From CAVURW01 sp963743595 (lineage in GTDB: Bacteria; Verrucomicrobiota; Verrucomicrobiia; Methylacidiphilales; UBA1321), in the NCBI GenBank assembly GCA_963743595.1, contig CAVURW010000186.1:1-23465 (forward strand): a DNA stretch of 23,465 nucleotides, read 5' to 3'. Below, in pieces: positions 1-7,893 of the stretch; the stretch's first letter is position 1; every line of letters starts with the position of its first letter. Below the pieces are notes generated by a model. It worked only from the letters and a program-made list of their open reading frames with translations, was not told the origin of the DNA and ran no database searches. The translations under genes and the position numbers were made by a program.

Positions 1-1
1 C

Positions 2-298
2 CCAGCTTCGACCGGCGCAGCACCGAGCTCCGCCTCGAGCATGGGTGAAACTGGTGCAGGAGCCACACCGAGCTCGATCTCTTCAGCCGCCGCAGATGCA
101 AGCTCTACCGGCAGCTCATCGGCTTCTGCTCCGGCTAGCAGTTCCAGCAGCTTAATGAACAACAGCCTCATCAGTGGTTCCACCAATCCGATGGGCCAGG
201 CGCTCCAGGCGGGTATCCGTACCTCCATTAATGATATGGACGGTCAAGGCCAAGGCGACCCAATGGGAATGTCGCCCGGGGCCGCTCCCACTGCCTAG
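2..298 (+). CDS. C-terminal end of an Ala/Ser/Pro-rich low-complexity protein (5' cut by window)
   Basis: The frame is open from base 2 to a TAG at 296-298, so the true start lies upstream of the window and the internal ATG at 41 is probably not the start. About 98 residues are visible. The first 60 are almost entirely Ala, Ser, Thr, Pro and Gly, with several short Ser runs. The last 40 are less biased and include NPMGQALQAGIRTSI and a Gly/Met/Pro-rich end. This composition is typical of a disordered tail or linker of a secreted or cell-surface protein, but no domain is visible and I do not assign a function. It lies 71 bases ahead of glyS on the same strand. Confidence 0.5.
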   Translation, partial: PASTGAAPSSASSMGETGAGATPSSISSAAADASSTGSSSASAPASSSSSLMNNSLISGSTNPMGQALQAGIRTSINDMDGQGQGDPMGMSPGAAPTA

Positions 299-369
299 CA
301 TTAGCTATCGCATCCTTTCAGTTTCCTCTTGTACTCAGGGGCGTCTAGTAGAAATACTGGCCGCCCCTT

Positions 370-1788
370 ATGTCTGATACGCCCGCCAATAATCCACAGA
401 AAATGGAAAAGATCGTCTCGCTCTGCAAGCGGGAAGGTTTCATCTTCCCCTCCTCCGAAATCTATGGAGGCCTCAACGGTGTTTGGGACTACGGCCCGCT
501 CGGCGCGGAGCTGAAAAAGAACCTTAAAGATTACTGGTGGAAGTGCATGACGCAGTTCCGTGACGATATCGTGGGATTGGATGGTGCCATCCTCATGAAT
601 CGTGCCGTTTGGCAAGCCAGCGGCCACGAAGCGACTTTTTCCGATCCCATGGTCGATTGCAAAGTCTGTAAAGCGCGCTACCGAGCGGATCAACTGCCCA
701 GTTCCGTCTGTGCCCAGAAGCCCAGCAAGTCTCCCCTCACTTGCGGCGCTGAACTCACTGAGCCACGCGCCTTTAACCTGATGTTCAAGACGTACATCGG
801 GCCCACCGCAGATGAATCCGCCGCCACCTATCTTCGGCCCGAGACTGCTCAAGCAATCTTTGTCCAATTCAAAAACGTTCTCTCCGTCACTGCCCGGAAG
901 CTGCCTTTTGGAATCGCTCAAATCGGGAAGGCGTTCCGGAACGAAATCAACCCGCGCAACTTCATCTTCCGTTCCCGCGAATTTGAGCAAATGGAGGTGG
1001 AGTTTTTCATTAAACCTGACACCGGTAACGAATGGCTGGATAAGTGGTTGGAAGATCGGCTGATGTGGTATGAAGCCATTGGTATTCCCCGCAAGAAAAT
1101 CCACGTTCTTAACGTTCCTGCGGAAGATCGCGCCTTTTACTCCAAGGGCACGTACGACCTCGAGTACGAATTCCCCTTCGGAATTCAAGAACTCGAAGGA
1201 ATCGCGTATCGAACCGATTACGACCTCACGCAACACCAAAACGCCAGCGGCAAACCACTCGATTACTTCGACGAAGAGACAAAAGCCCGCTACATTCCGC
1301 ACGTCGTAGAGCCCAGTGCCGGCGTCGATCGAACCGTGCTCGCGGTGCTGTGCGAGGCCTACTGCGAGGAACTGGTTAAAAACGAGGAATCACCGGAAAA
1401 AGAGGAGACCCGCATCGTCATGCGTTTCGTTCCCCGTTTGGCACCCATCAAGGCGACCGTCCTACCTCTCCTGAAAAACAAACCGGAGATCGTCGCTAAG
1501 TCACGCGAGCTCTACACGTCGCTGCAACCGTACCTCAAGGTCTCGTTTGACGCGAGCGGAGCTATTGGCCGCCGGTATCGCCGGATGGACGAGATCGGCA
1601 CGCCGTTCGGGCTGACCATCGATTTTGAAACCTTGGAAGGTGCGCGAATCGCCTCCACGTCGGCCACTGGAAAGCCGATCGCTGCGGGCGAAAAAGAGAC
1701 GATCACCATACGCGACCGCGACACCATGAAGCAGGAGCGCATCCATATCCAGGACGTTCTGCCCTATCTCATGAAACGTTGCGCCTAG
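370..1788 (+). CDS. glyS: Glycyl-tRNA synthetase, alpha2 (single-chain) class II type
   Basis: Charges tRNA-Gly with glycine in the cytoplasm. The 472-residue chain has the layout of the homodimeric archaeal/eukaryotic-like enzyme, not the alpha2beta2 type. An N-terminal GGLNGVWDYGPLG block sits near residues 33-46. A probable zinc site is formed by C97, C100, C114 and C125. The signature FNLMF...YLRPETAQ lies at 135-161. Class II motif 2 is AFRNEINPR...REFEQ at 188-207, and motif 3 is EPSAGVDRT at 314-322. The C-terminal anticodon-binding domain runs from about 348 to 472, including the conserved RRYRRMDEIGTPFG. The ATG at 370 gives the expected N-terminus; no clear Shine-Dalgarno sequence precedes it. 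Length is slightly shorter than many relatives but all motifs are present. The identification is secure. Confidence 0.96.
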   Translation: MSDTPANNPQKMEKIVSLCKREGFIFPSSEIYGGLNGVWDYGPLGAELKKNLKDYWWKCMTQFRDDIVGLDGAILMNRAVWQASGHEATFSDPMVDCKVCKARYRADQLPSSVCAQKPSKSPLTCGAELTEPRAFNLMFKTYIGPTADESAATYLRPETAQAIFVQFKNVLSVTARKLPFGIAQIGKAFRNEINPRNFIFRSREFEQMEVEFFIKPDTGNEWLDKWLEDRLMWYEAIGIPRKKIHVLNVPAEDRAFYSKGTYDLEYEFPFGIQELEGIAYRTDYDLTQHQNASGKPLDYFDEETKARYIPHVVEPSAGVDRTVLAVLCEAYCEELVKNEESPEKEETRIVMRFVPRLAPIKATVLPLLKNKPEIVAKSRELYTSLQPYLKVSFDASGAIGRRYRRMDEIGTPFGLTIDFETLEGARIASTSATGKPIAAGEKETITIRDRDTMKQERIHIQDVLPYLMKRCA

Positions 1789-1901
1789 CGCGTTGGTCAG
1801 GCGGGTTTTTCAGATCATCGGCGGGCGAAGCGGTGCGAATTATCAGCGCATCACTCTCTGCAGCCTTGCCTTATCCGTAAACCTGCCTAAATCCAGAAGA
1901 A

Positions 1902-2600
1902 ATGCATCTTGTCGCGCGCTATCGGCTTATCCTTTTGTTCGTTCTGACCTTGTTCGTTCCGGGTCAACTCTATGCGGTTCCAGACCGGGGTTATTACTTG
2001 CTTTCTGAGCTGCGGGACGCCCAGCAGGAAGCGAATGACAACCAGATTCCGCTCGTGTGGATGAGCGCCACCGATGATTACTTAAATGTACAGGACCCTC
2101 CGGACGATTCGGACGCGGACCTGGCGCAAATGGCGTTAAAATATCTCACCCACGATCTGCGCCGCCGCGTGATCGTTATTCTCGTGCATGGAAACGATGA
2201 CATGCCGAAAACACCGCCTCAAGTTCACAATCAATTCCACCAAGTGGATGATCCCAACCTTCCCGGCGGCGTCAGTTACCTCGTTCCGAAGCTCGTGTTC
2301 ACTAGCGGAGATATCAGCGCCATTTTCGGCCGACTCTCGCACACCCAAATGCTGGCGGGTCGCGAGCGCGCGATTTACGATTGCTTCGTAAAGATATTAA
2401 GCAACCCTGACATTCGGGCAAAGCTGCAAGCAACTCCCATAAACCCGACACCCACACCCGAACCGAAGGCGACCGGCGCCTCCTCTTTCCTCACAGATCC
2501 CAGAAAGCTCTTAAGCATCATTGCAATCGTCGTGATCATCGGCGGCGCGCTCTATGCCAGTAACATGCAAAAGAAGCAGCCTCGCTCACGGCGACACTAG
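1902..2600 (+). CDS. Exported single-pass membrane protein of unknown function
   Basis: The 232-residue product begins with a signal peptide or signal anchor (hydrophobic residues about 8-25, ending near LYAVP). It ends with a second hydrophobic helix (about 200-218, IIAIVVIIGGALYA) followed by a basic tail KKQPRSRRH. A Pro/Thr-rich linker precedes the C-terminal helix. The periplasmic part has a pattern faintly like a thioredoxin-like fold: an early helix with EANDNQIPLVW, later VPKLVFTSGD. It has no CxxC, so a redox role is not supported. It follows glyS by 113 bases in the same direction and is convergent with the broken NADAR gene, whose ancestral end would overlap it by 15 bases. No family is confidently recognised. 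Confidence 0.7.
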   Translation: MHLVARYRLILLFVLTLFVPGQLYAVPDRGYYLLSELRDAQQEANDNQIPLVWMSATDDYLNVQDPPDDSDADLAQMALKYLTHDLRRRVIVILVHGNDDMPKTPPQVHNQFHQVDDPNLPGGVSYLVPKLVFTSGDISAIFGRLSHTQMLAGRERAIYDCFVKILSNPDIRAKLQATPINPTPTPEPKATGASSFLTDPRKLLSIIAIVVIIGGALYASNMQKKQPRSRRH

Positions 2601-3047
2601 TGTTTTCTCCTTCGCCAATTCCTGCCGTACCCGCATTAAAATCTGACCCAACCTGTTTTTTCCAGAACCATCGCCGCCATCGCCTCAGTACGAATCGTTC
2701 TTCGCGTGCTCGATTAGCTGCCGATCACCAGTAGAACGGAGAATGAATCGCAGCTTTTCGTGCTGATCAAACTTCGCTCTCAGGGCTCGATACATCACCT
2801 CATCGCGCACCTCATTCCAATTCTCGCGAATTGGCACGGCTCGACTTCGCCCCAATCGCGCAGCGATCATCGGTGAGGCAGTCGTGCGAATTTTCTCTTG
2901 ATAGGCTTCGTCCGTGAACTTCTGCGCTTGGAAATAATGCTCCGAAGTAAGCCATGTTTTTCCATCAATGTTAATGGGAAACGCCGAAAAGTTTGAAAAC
3001 TCGCCGAAAGGTTCTTTGGTACTGTAAAAGTTGATCGGCTCTTTCAT
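2586..3047 (-). pseudogene. NADAR-domain protein interrupted by TGA at a conserved Trp
   Basis: The NADAR (YbiA / RibX-like) family hydrolyses N-glycosidic bonds in riboflavin-pathway intermediates and ADP-ribose-type substrates. Residues 1-120 match the family well: INFYSTKEPFGEFSNFS, WLTSEHYFQAQKF and LIEHAKNDSY. The reading then stops at TGA (2685-2687), exactly where family members have Trp in the NDSYWGDGG motif. Reading through this codon continues in frame with GDGGDGSGKNRLGQILMRVR, the normal C-terminal motif. It ends at a second TGA at 2586-2588, giving about 154 residues, the usual family size. The lesion is therefore one G-to-A change in a TGG codon. It could be a recent pseudogene, a sequencing error or, less likely, readthrough. 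The start ATG is at 3045-3047; the gene diverges from the neighbour at 3134. Confidence 0.85.
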
Positions 3048-3133
3048 TCGGAGACAATAGTGTTTTCATAACACGATGTCAATCAAGTCCAGCAACGATT
3101 TGACACCCTCTCACGCTTCTCTACCCTCACCAC

Positions 3134-4192
3134 ATGCATCCACATGTCCTGGCACTCATCAAGCAAGCCATCGACCTTCCCAATGGACCCAAGAAACTCC
3201 CCCCGCTGTTAGAAGCCAGAGCCTCGGCGCAAGGCGACGACGAAGCCCTTTTCGAGGTGCATTATAACCTCTGCCACGCCTATACCTTTTGCGGCCAGCC
3301 TGAGAACGCCCTCGCTGCCTTTAGCTGGTGCCTGGATAAGCTCGATACGGAGCCTCAGCGCTTCGGCATCAATACGCCGAACATTCTGTGGCACTACAAA
3401 TTCGTGCTGGAGGGCCTTCCGCAATTCGCAGACCTCACTGTCGAACAAATCGACGACTCGTTACTCGATTACAAGCAGCGCCTCGTTAAAGCGGGGTTCT
3501 CGACTCGAAATTACCACTACATGAAAGCGCAGATCGATCTGGCGCTGGGCCGACTGCAAAGTGCGCTCGATAACCGCGGCGCTTATATCCGAATGGACCG
3601 CGATAATCAGAGTGATTGCCACGCCTGCGAGGTGAATTTCTCGGCGCAACTGGCGTTCGATTGTCGGAATTGGAGTGATTGCGTCTCCATGGCGCAACCG
3701 ATCCTCAGTAACCGCTCCACTTGCGCCACCGTTCCCGGTCGCTCGCTTGGTTTCCTGGCTCTGGCTTACCTGCGGATGGAAGATCGGGAGCAGGCCAAAC
3801 GCTGTGTCGATTGGGGTGTTGGGATTACCCGCACAAATCCCACCTATCTACTGGCCTCTGCCAGCTACATCCAGGCGCACACTCGCCTCTATAACTACCC
3901 GGAAGCGCTGCGCCTCGTCTCCCAGCGGATTCCCTGGGCAATGGAATCATTTTCCGCCACGCGCCGACTCTGTTTCTTCGTGAGCGCTGCACACTTGGTT
4001 TCCCGAATGATCCGGGAAGAGGGCGATTTCAAGGTCGCGCTGTCGATTCCGTTGGAAGGTCTCGCAAGCAACGAAGCCTCCGCTTTCCTGGCATGGTGTG
4101 AGTTCCAAAACACTCAACTCTCCTCAGCACTGGACGATCGAAACGGCAATACCTACTGGACCGACTACGTGCGGAAAACCTGGGAATGGTAG
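3134..4192 (+). CDS. TPR-like helical-repeat protein of unknown function
   Basis: The 352-residue product has no signal peptide or membrane segment, so it is probably cytoplasmic. Pairs of amphipathic helices recur with Ala/Leu/Tyr spacing like TPR units. Examples are FEVHYNLCHAYTFCGQPENA (about 40-60), MKAQIDLALGRLQSALDNRG (about 129-149) and a segment around LGFLALAYLRMEDREQAKRC (about 206-226). The repeats are degenerate, and no catalytic motif is visible. Cys is fairly frequent across residues 47-228. The ATG at 3134 is preferred over an upstream out-of-frame ATG at 3076 because the repeat-bearing frame has no earlier start. The gene diverges from the NADAR remnant and converges on the minus-strand GspF-like gene. 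Scaffold or protein-protein interaction is the only inference I would make. Confidence 0.7.
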   Translation: MHPHVLALIKQAIDLPNGPKKLPPLLEARASAQGDDEALFEVHYNLCHAYTFCGQPENALAAFSWCLDKLDTEPQRFGINTPNILWHYKFVLEGLPQFADLTVEQIDDSLLDYKQRLVKAGFSTRNYHYMKAQIDLALGRLQSALDNRGAYIRMDRDNQSDCHACEVNFSAQLAFDCRNWSDCVSMAQPILSNRSTCATVPGRSLGFLALAYLRMEDREQAKRCVDWGVGITRTNPTYLLASASYIQAHTRLYNYPEALRLVSQRIPWAMESFSATRRLCFFVSAAHLVSRMIREEGDFKVALSIPLEGLASNEASAFLAWCEFQNTQLSSALDDRNGNTYWTDYVRKTWEW

Positions 4193-4231
4193 GCTAGGCG
4201 CGCACCCCCGTCAGCAAAGTCGACATGCGAC

Positions 4232-4447
4232 TTATGATAGAACCACTCGTGTCGGGAAGTAGCCCATTTTCTTCACCTGCGCCATAACATCTTTTTGATC
4301 AAACCCTTCGAGCTTCCCGCGAACCTGTTGCCCCAATGCGTTGACAGCCGTGTAATCAAACTGCCTTTTCATCCCGCTGGCTCCGGCTGTGGAAACGGTG
4401 ACGGTGCGGTTAGGAAACAGCCAATTGAACATGCCGGATTTTGCCAT
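4232..4447 (-). CDS. Orphan GspF/PilC N-terminal-like small protein
   Basis: The 71-residue product has a short N-terminal region (about 27 residues, no clear signal peptide). It is followed by a segment resembling the repeat at the start of each cytoplasmic domain of type II secretion / type IV pilus inner-membrane protein GspF/PilC. This reads FDYTAVNALGQQVRGKLEGF, then KDVMAQVKKMGYFPTRV. Family members show F-Y-A-x-x-x-G-x-x-x-x-G, then a helix and G-x-x-P. Nothing of the rest of GspF (membrane helices, second domain) follows before the TAA. The gene lies 40 bases downstream of the lyase-like gene on the same strand, so the two are probably co-transcribed. It may be a stand-alone adaptor derived from GspF, or a small convergent fold. 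No Shine-Dalgarno sequence is obvious. Confidence 0.6.
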   Translation of the reverse strand: MAKSGMFNWLFPNRTVTVSTAGASGMKRQFDYTAVNALGQQVRGKLEGFDQKDVMAQVKKMGYFPTRVVLS

Positions 4448-4487
4448 CCAGTAAGGATAACCGATTCGAGGTTGGAAGAGAAATGTT

Positions 4488-7400
4488 CTATTGGCGGCGA
4501 AGAAAAACTCTCGTGCGATGATCGGGGTTGGAAGGATCGAAGGAAATGGTATCCACGGTTCCGTTTTGCAGATCGATTTTCAGTTCAGTTTTCTTGTCAT
4601 TCCAGGAGATAATCGGGGGCTTCTCTCCTATGCGATAGGGGAACAGCAGAATCTTATAGTTGGGATCGACGACCTGTTGCCGTTCAATGAAGAAACTATT
4701 CGTTTCTTCCGTGCTGTACTTTTCTTCGGCGAGGTGGAAGGTCACTTGCTGCGATTCAATCGGGGGTTGGTGACTGTTATCGTTTTCTGAGACATCTCTT
4801 ATCAGCAGGCGGGGCAGACCCGGTTGAGTTCCTTCATCCCGGCGATGCAGCAAGACCGCCTCGGTGGAGGTGGCTCCTGGGGCCAGCTCCACACAAAAGG
4901 ATTCGTCTTTACCGTCGCCGCGTCCTTCGTCCTTCATTTTAATCTTGTCGTTCAGCATCCACCGATAGTTCGCGGGTGCCGTGCCCTTGCAAAAATCATC
5001 CACAATTAATGCGTAGGGCCGTGGTCCCCGGACGAAAAGAACGGTGCGGATGGCATGGTCAATTTTGGCGCTATCGGGCATGGCGCCGAAGGAAGTCTTG
5101 CCCATTTGCCCCCAGGCTGGGTCGACACTTTTCAGGTAATCGAGCAGGCCGGGATACATGAACTCGTTCGTGTCGAAGTCCTTCATAGGGTCCTGATTGT
5201 TCTTCCCGCCGCAATGAAAATTATAGGCAGTGGTTAAGTCGCAGGCGGCCATTGACCAAACTTTATCTGGGCTCTCTGTGGCTTCGAGCAACTTTACGGA
5301 AGGAGTGGGAAAGCTATTCACATAATCAATTCCATCCAACTGAGGAGGAAACGAGGGATTTTCCGCCATGTAGCCGTGAGTTACCGGGCAGGCGGCCCAT
5401 TCCGGGTTTTGCACCTGGATCAGTGTTTGGAAATTACTGAGAACCTTATGATAACCGCTCGGTACGGACCAGTGCCGGCCCAGGGCAAAGAACGCAAAGG
5501 AGCCTTGTTCCGCGTTCATGTGGCCCCACATGTGGTGGCCACCGTTAAAGTAGAGCATGACATCGTCATCCTTCCATCCGCTCCGCATGCAGACGATTCC
5601 CAGCTCAGGATCGAGTTTCGTTAAGGGGAGTCCACACGCTTTGGCCACCGGTTCCAAAGCCTCGTGTAAATCCGTGACGGCTGGGTCCAAGGCAAAGATG
5701 CACGTATTGATCAAGGAATGGAAACGGTTCATCATGTCGGGTACCTGACTGGCATAGGCGTAATCGACCGCCGGATCCTCTGGATACATGTACTTAAGAA
5801 AGAGCAGGTGCTGCTGCCGATAATCACCGCCCCCGGTGTGATGCTCGTAGACGCCGAGATCTGACTTCACGAAATCTGGTTTCGATTCCTGCGCAGACGG
5901 ATACAATACATAGAGCCAGTTATTCACCGTCTGATAGTAATTCGCTCCAACATATTCATTGAAGCCGCCAAACCGAGCGTAGACCAGGGCGCAGGGCCAA
6001 GTCTGTTCTGTGATAAAACCGTAGTACGCCAGCCTCTCCAGAGTAAAGCCCCATGGCGTCACCATCCCATCCTGGTAAGTCCAAATCTCCTTCTGCAGGT
6101 TATTCACATCCGCCTTACGGGCGTGCGGCCAAGTCATCGAGTCGGGGTAAGGTCTACTGATACGCAGCTTGCCGCCTCCATCGAAATCGACCGGGCGTAC
6201 GGAATCGTAGGCCACACCATGCTTCGCCGCGTCATAATCGGGTGGTTTCGGAGGATTTAGAAACGTATCGAATACTTCCGGGTCTGCTTGCGATTCCTCC
6301 CCCAAAACAGCAAGTCCCGTTAAAACCTTGGCTTCATCCCAAACGGCAAAGGTGCCATTTTGTTCAAAACCACGCTGGACATCTCGATTGTCCGGGGAGG
6401 AGTGACCGGTGAATTGGCCCGGACCTTTACGGCCCGATCCCATGGCTACGAGAAGATTACGTGTGTCTCGCAGTTCTGAAGACGTCATCCACGGCGCACT
6501 AAAATCGTAAGCCAACGCCAGATCACTGTAGTTACTATCGCAAGGCTCACCCAGACGATCTAAGCCGGTAATAAAGCCCACGGCATCTTTCTTAAACACG
6601 CAGGTCTTTCGGTCCCACGACACATCCAACAGGAGGCGAGAGAACTGGGCGGTTTGCTTGGCCAGTTTTTGGCAGATTGCCTGTTCTAGCGGATCTATTT
6701 TATCATGAGAGACGGTCGGATCATTCAGGACCCAATGCGTGAAGGTAGCCTGGGCCAAATTCCCAACAAGACCCTTGATGATGCCCGCGCACCCAACGGG
6801 CTTGCCGCCCCGAGCAATATCCGGGAGCGGGCCTTGGGCACCTGCATCCTCGTAAGCCTCGACTTGAGCCAGGAAAATCCCATCTGGACTTTTGGGATCG
6901 ATTCCCTTTGCGTAACGGTCTAGCAACTGATGCCAAGCCAAACTGGCGATCCGTCCCTTCCCTCGGACGCAGCGGTCATTGATGTCCTTCCATCCAGAAT
7001 CGTCGCAAAACAACCGGGGATGGCGAAACGGACCGGGCTCCGCAGGAATGTTCCGCACTTTCGGAGGAAGGATGCCCGGAAAAACGGCAAGAGGGTCAGG
7101 TTTGCCGTTCACAATGAGCGGAGAGCGATAGTCCCAAACTTCAACCCACGTATTACGACTCACCGAGACCTTGCTCGTCAAATCGGTGACCGTGAGCCGA
7201 ATCTCGTATAAACCGGCGTCGGGAAAAGTCGCCACAACATCCTTTCCGCTGGCATTGTCGAAACTTATTTTCTTAACGTCAGCCTTCGCGGAGTCGATCC
7301 CCATTTCGTCCTGGACCTGCTTCCAGCTGTAAGAAAAGGTGGTGCCCGGGAAGTTACTCAGCACCACGTGAAGTGCCGTTTTCGTGGGAACCTCCGACTT

Positions 7401-7538
7401 AGCACTGAGGAGGAGGAGAGCGTTATCGACTTGGATCGCGAGCGAGGGCTCGGGTTCGGATTGCGCAGAAACGAGAACCGGCGCGAAGAGAGGGAGGGCA
7501 ATCAGAACGGCGAGACCAAATGTTTTGAAAGGGGGCAT
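4488..7538 (-). CDS. Secreted heparinase II/III-like polysaccharide lyase candidate
   Basis: About 1016 residues. The frame can extend to a TTG at 7598, but the ATG at 7536-7538 gives an orthodox signal peptide (MPPFKTFGLAVLIALPLF, cleavage near VSAQ), so I chose it. An N-terminal beta domain with a PKD-like signature (AGLYEIRLTVTD, about residues 104-115) is followed by a long alpha-helical, Trp/Tyr-rich region, as in the alpha/alpha toroid of alginate and heparin lyases. A C-terminal beta-sandwich region starts about residue 645 with GIVCMRSGWKDDDVMLYFNG, and its HHMWGHMNAEQGSFAFFALG resembles the heparinase II/III conserved H...D/Q-G-S-F block. Catalytic Tyr/His cannot be fixed by eye. It is likely exported to degrade acidic polysaccharide. 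It is followed by the small GspF-like gene. Confidence 0.72.
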   Translation of the reverse strand: MPPFKTFGLAVLIALPLFAPVLVSAQSEPEPSLAIQVDNALLLLSAKSEVPTKTALHVVLSNFPGTTFSYSWKQVQDEMGIDSAKADVKKISFDNASGKDVVATFPDAGLYEIRLTVTDLTSKVSVSRNTWVEVWDYRSPLIVNGKPDPLAVFPGILPPKVRNIPAEPGPFRHPRLFCDDSGWKDINDRCVRGKGRIASLAWHQLLDRYAKGIDPKSPDGIFLAQVEAYEDAGAQGPLPDIARGGKPVGCAGIIKGLVGNLAQATFTHWVLNDPTVSHDKIDPLEQAICQKLAKQTAQFSRLLLDVSWDRKTCVFKKDAVGFITGLDRLGEPCDSNYSDLALAYDFSAPWMTSSELRDTRNLLVAMGSGRKGPGQFTGHSSPDNRDVQRGFEQNGTFAVWDEAKVLTGLAVLGEESQADPEVFDTFLNPPKPPDYDAAKHGVAYDSVRPVDFDGGGKLRISRPYPDSMTWPHARKADVNNLQKEIWTYQDGMVTPWGFTLERLAYYGFITEQTWPCALVYARFGGFNEYVGANYYQTVNNWLYVLYPSAQESKPDFVKSDLGVYEHHTGGGDYRQQHLLFLKYMYPEDPAVDYAYASQVPDMMNRFHSLINTCIFALDPAVTDLHEALEPVAKACGLPLTKLDPELGIVCMRSGWKDDDVMLYFNGGHHMWGHMNAEQGSFAFFALGRHWSVPSGYHKVLSNFQTLIQVQNPEWAACPVTHGYMAENPSFPPQLDGIDYVNSFPTPSVKLLEATESPDKVWSMAACDLTTAYNFHCGGKNNQDPMKDFDTNEFMYPGLLDYLKSVDPAWGQMGKTSFGAMPDSAKIDHAIRTVLFVRGPRPYALIVDDFCKGTAPANYRWMLNDKIKMKDEGRGDGKDESFCVELAPGATSTEAVLLHRRDEGTQPGLPRLLIRDVSENDNSHQPPIESQQVTFHLAEEKYSTEETNSFFIERQQVVDPNYKILLFPYRIGEKPPIISWNDKKTELKIDLQNGTVDTISFDPSNPDHRTRVFLRRQ

Positions 7539-7641
7539 AAAGCGTCCGCACACAGAGTGGACGCATAAAAGCTTAATGTATTGATTGAACTGCGTCAATT
7601 AGATCGAAGACCGCTGTTCGAGCGTTACCCGACTCGCTAGT

Positions 7642-7893
7642 TTATGTGGGCCGACCGGTCCGCTGTCGATAAAGTCTCCCGCGCAGTTCCTGAAGTCCAA
7701 AATTGCGTTGTGCAGCGGACCGTCTCCCACGAACAGTGAATCGCGAAGGAAGATGTTGAATCGAGTCATAGCCGATTAAATCGATACCCCGCCTGTTGAT
7801 ATGCGCCATACGAAACACGTCGACTATCAAGTCCTCGTTGCTTATCGGAATCTCCGTATGGGTTAACCCACCAACAAGAACTTCGATAGTCAT
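7642..7893 (-). CDS. RF2-like RF-1 domain fragment without GGQ (second cistron)
   Basis: The 83-residue product starts at an ATG (7891-7893) that overlaps the TGA of the upstream cistron as ATGA, the classic sign of translational coupling. A GTG at 7909-7911 is an alternative. Its sequence follows the RF2 catalytic domain: ISNEDLIVDVFR matches the family's N/P-x-D-L-x-I-D-V-F/Y-R, YDSIQHLPSRFTV matches TDSAVRITHLPTGIVV, and RSAAQRN...LQELRGRLY matches RSQxxNK...L..RLY. Where release factors have the invariant GGQ between those blocks, this protein reads AHINRRGIDLIG, with no GGQ. The product ends at RLYRQRTGRPT, so the last 60 or so residues of RF2 are missing. It cannot be an ordinary peptide-release enzyme. 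It is either a degenerate prfB copy or a repurposed domain. Confidence 0.7.
   Translation of the reverse strand: MTIEVLVGGLTHTEIPISNEDLIVDVFRMAHINRRGIDLIGYDSIQHLPSRFTVRGRRSAAQRNFGLQELRGRLYRQRTGRPT

Noticed and set aside
301..1302. 333-codon open frame on the minus strand opposite glyS
   Set aside because: It is antisense to a gene with complete class II synthetase motifs, and its translation shows no domain.
2685..2687. TGA read as Trp as a general code change
   Set aside because: The PlsC-ACP-ligase, lpxK and RF2-like genes end in TGA at expected places, and Trp elsewhere is encoded by TGG, so the standard code applies.
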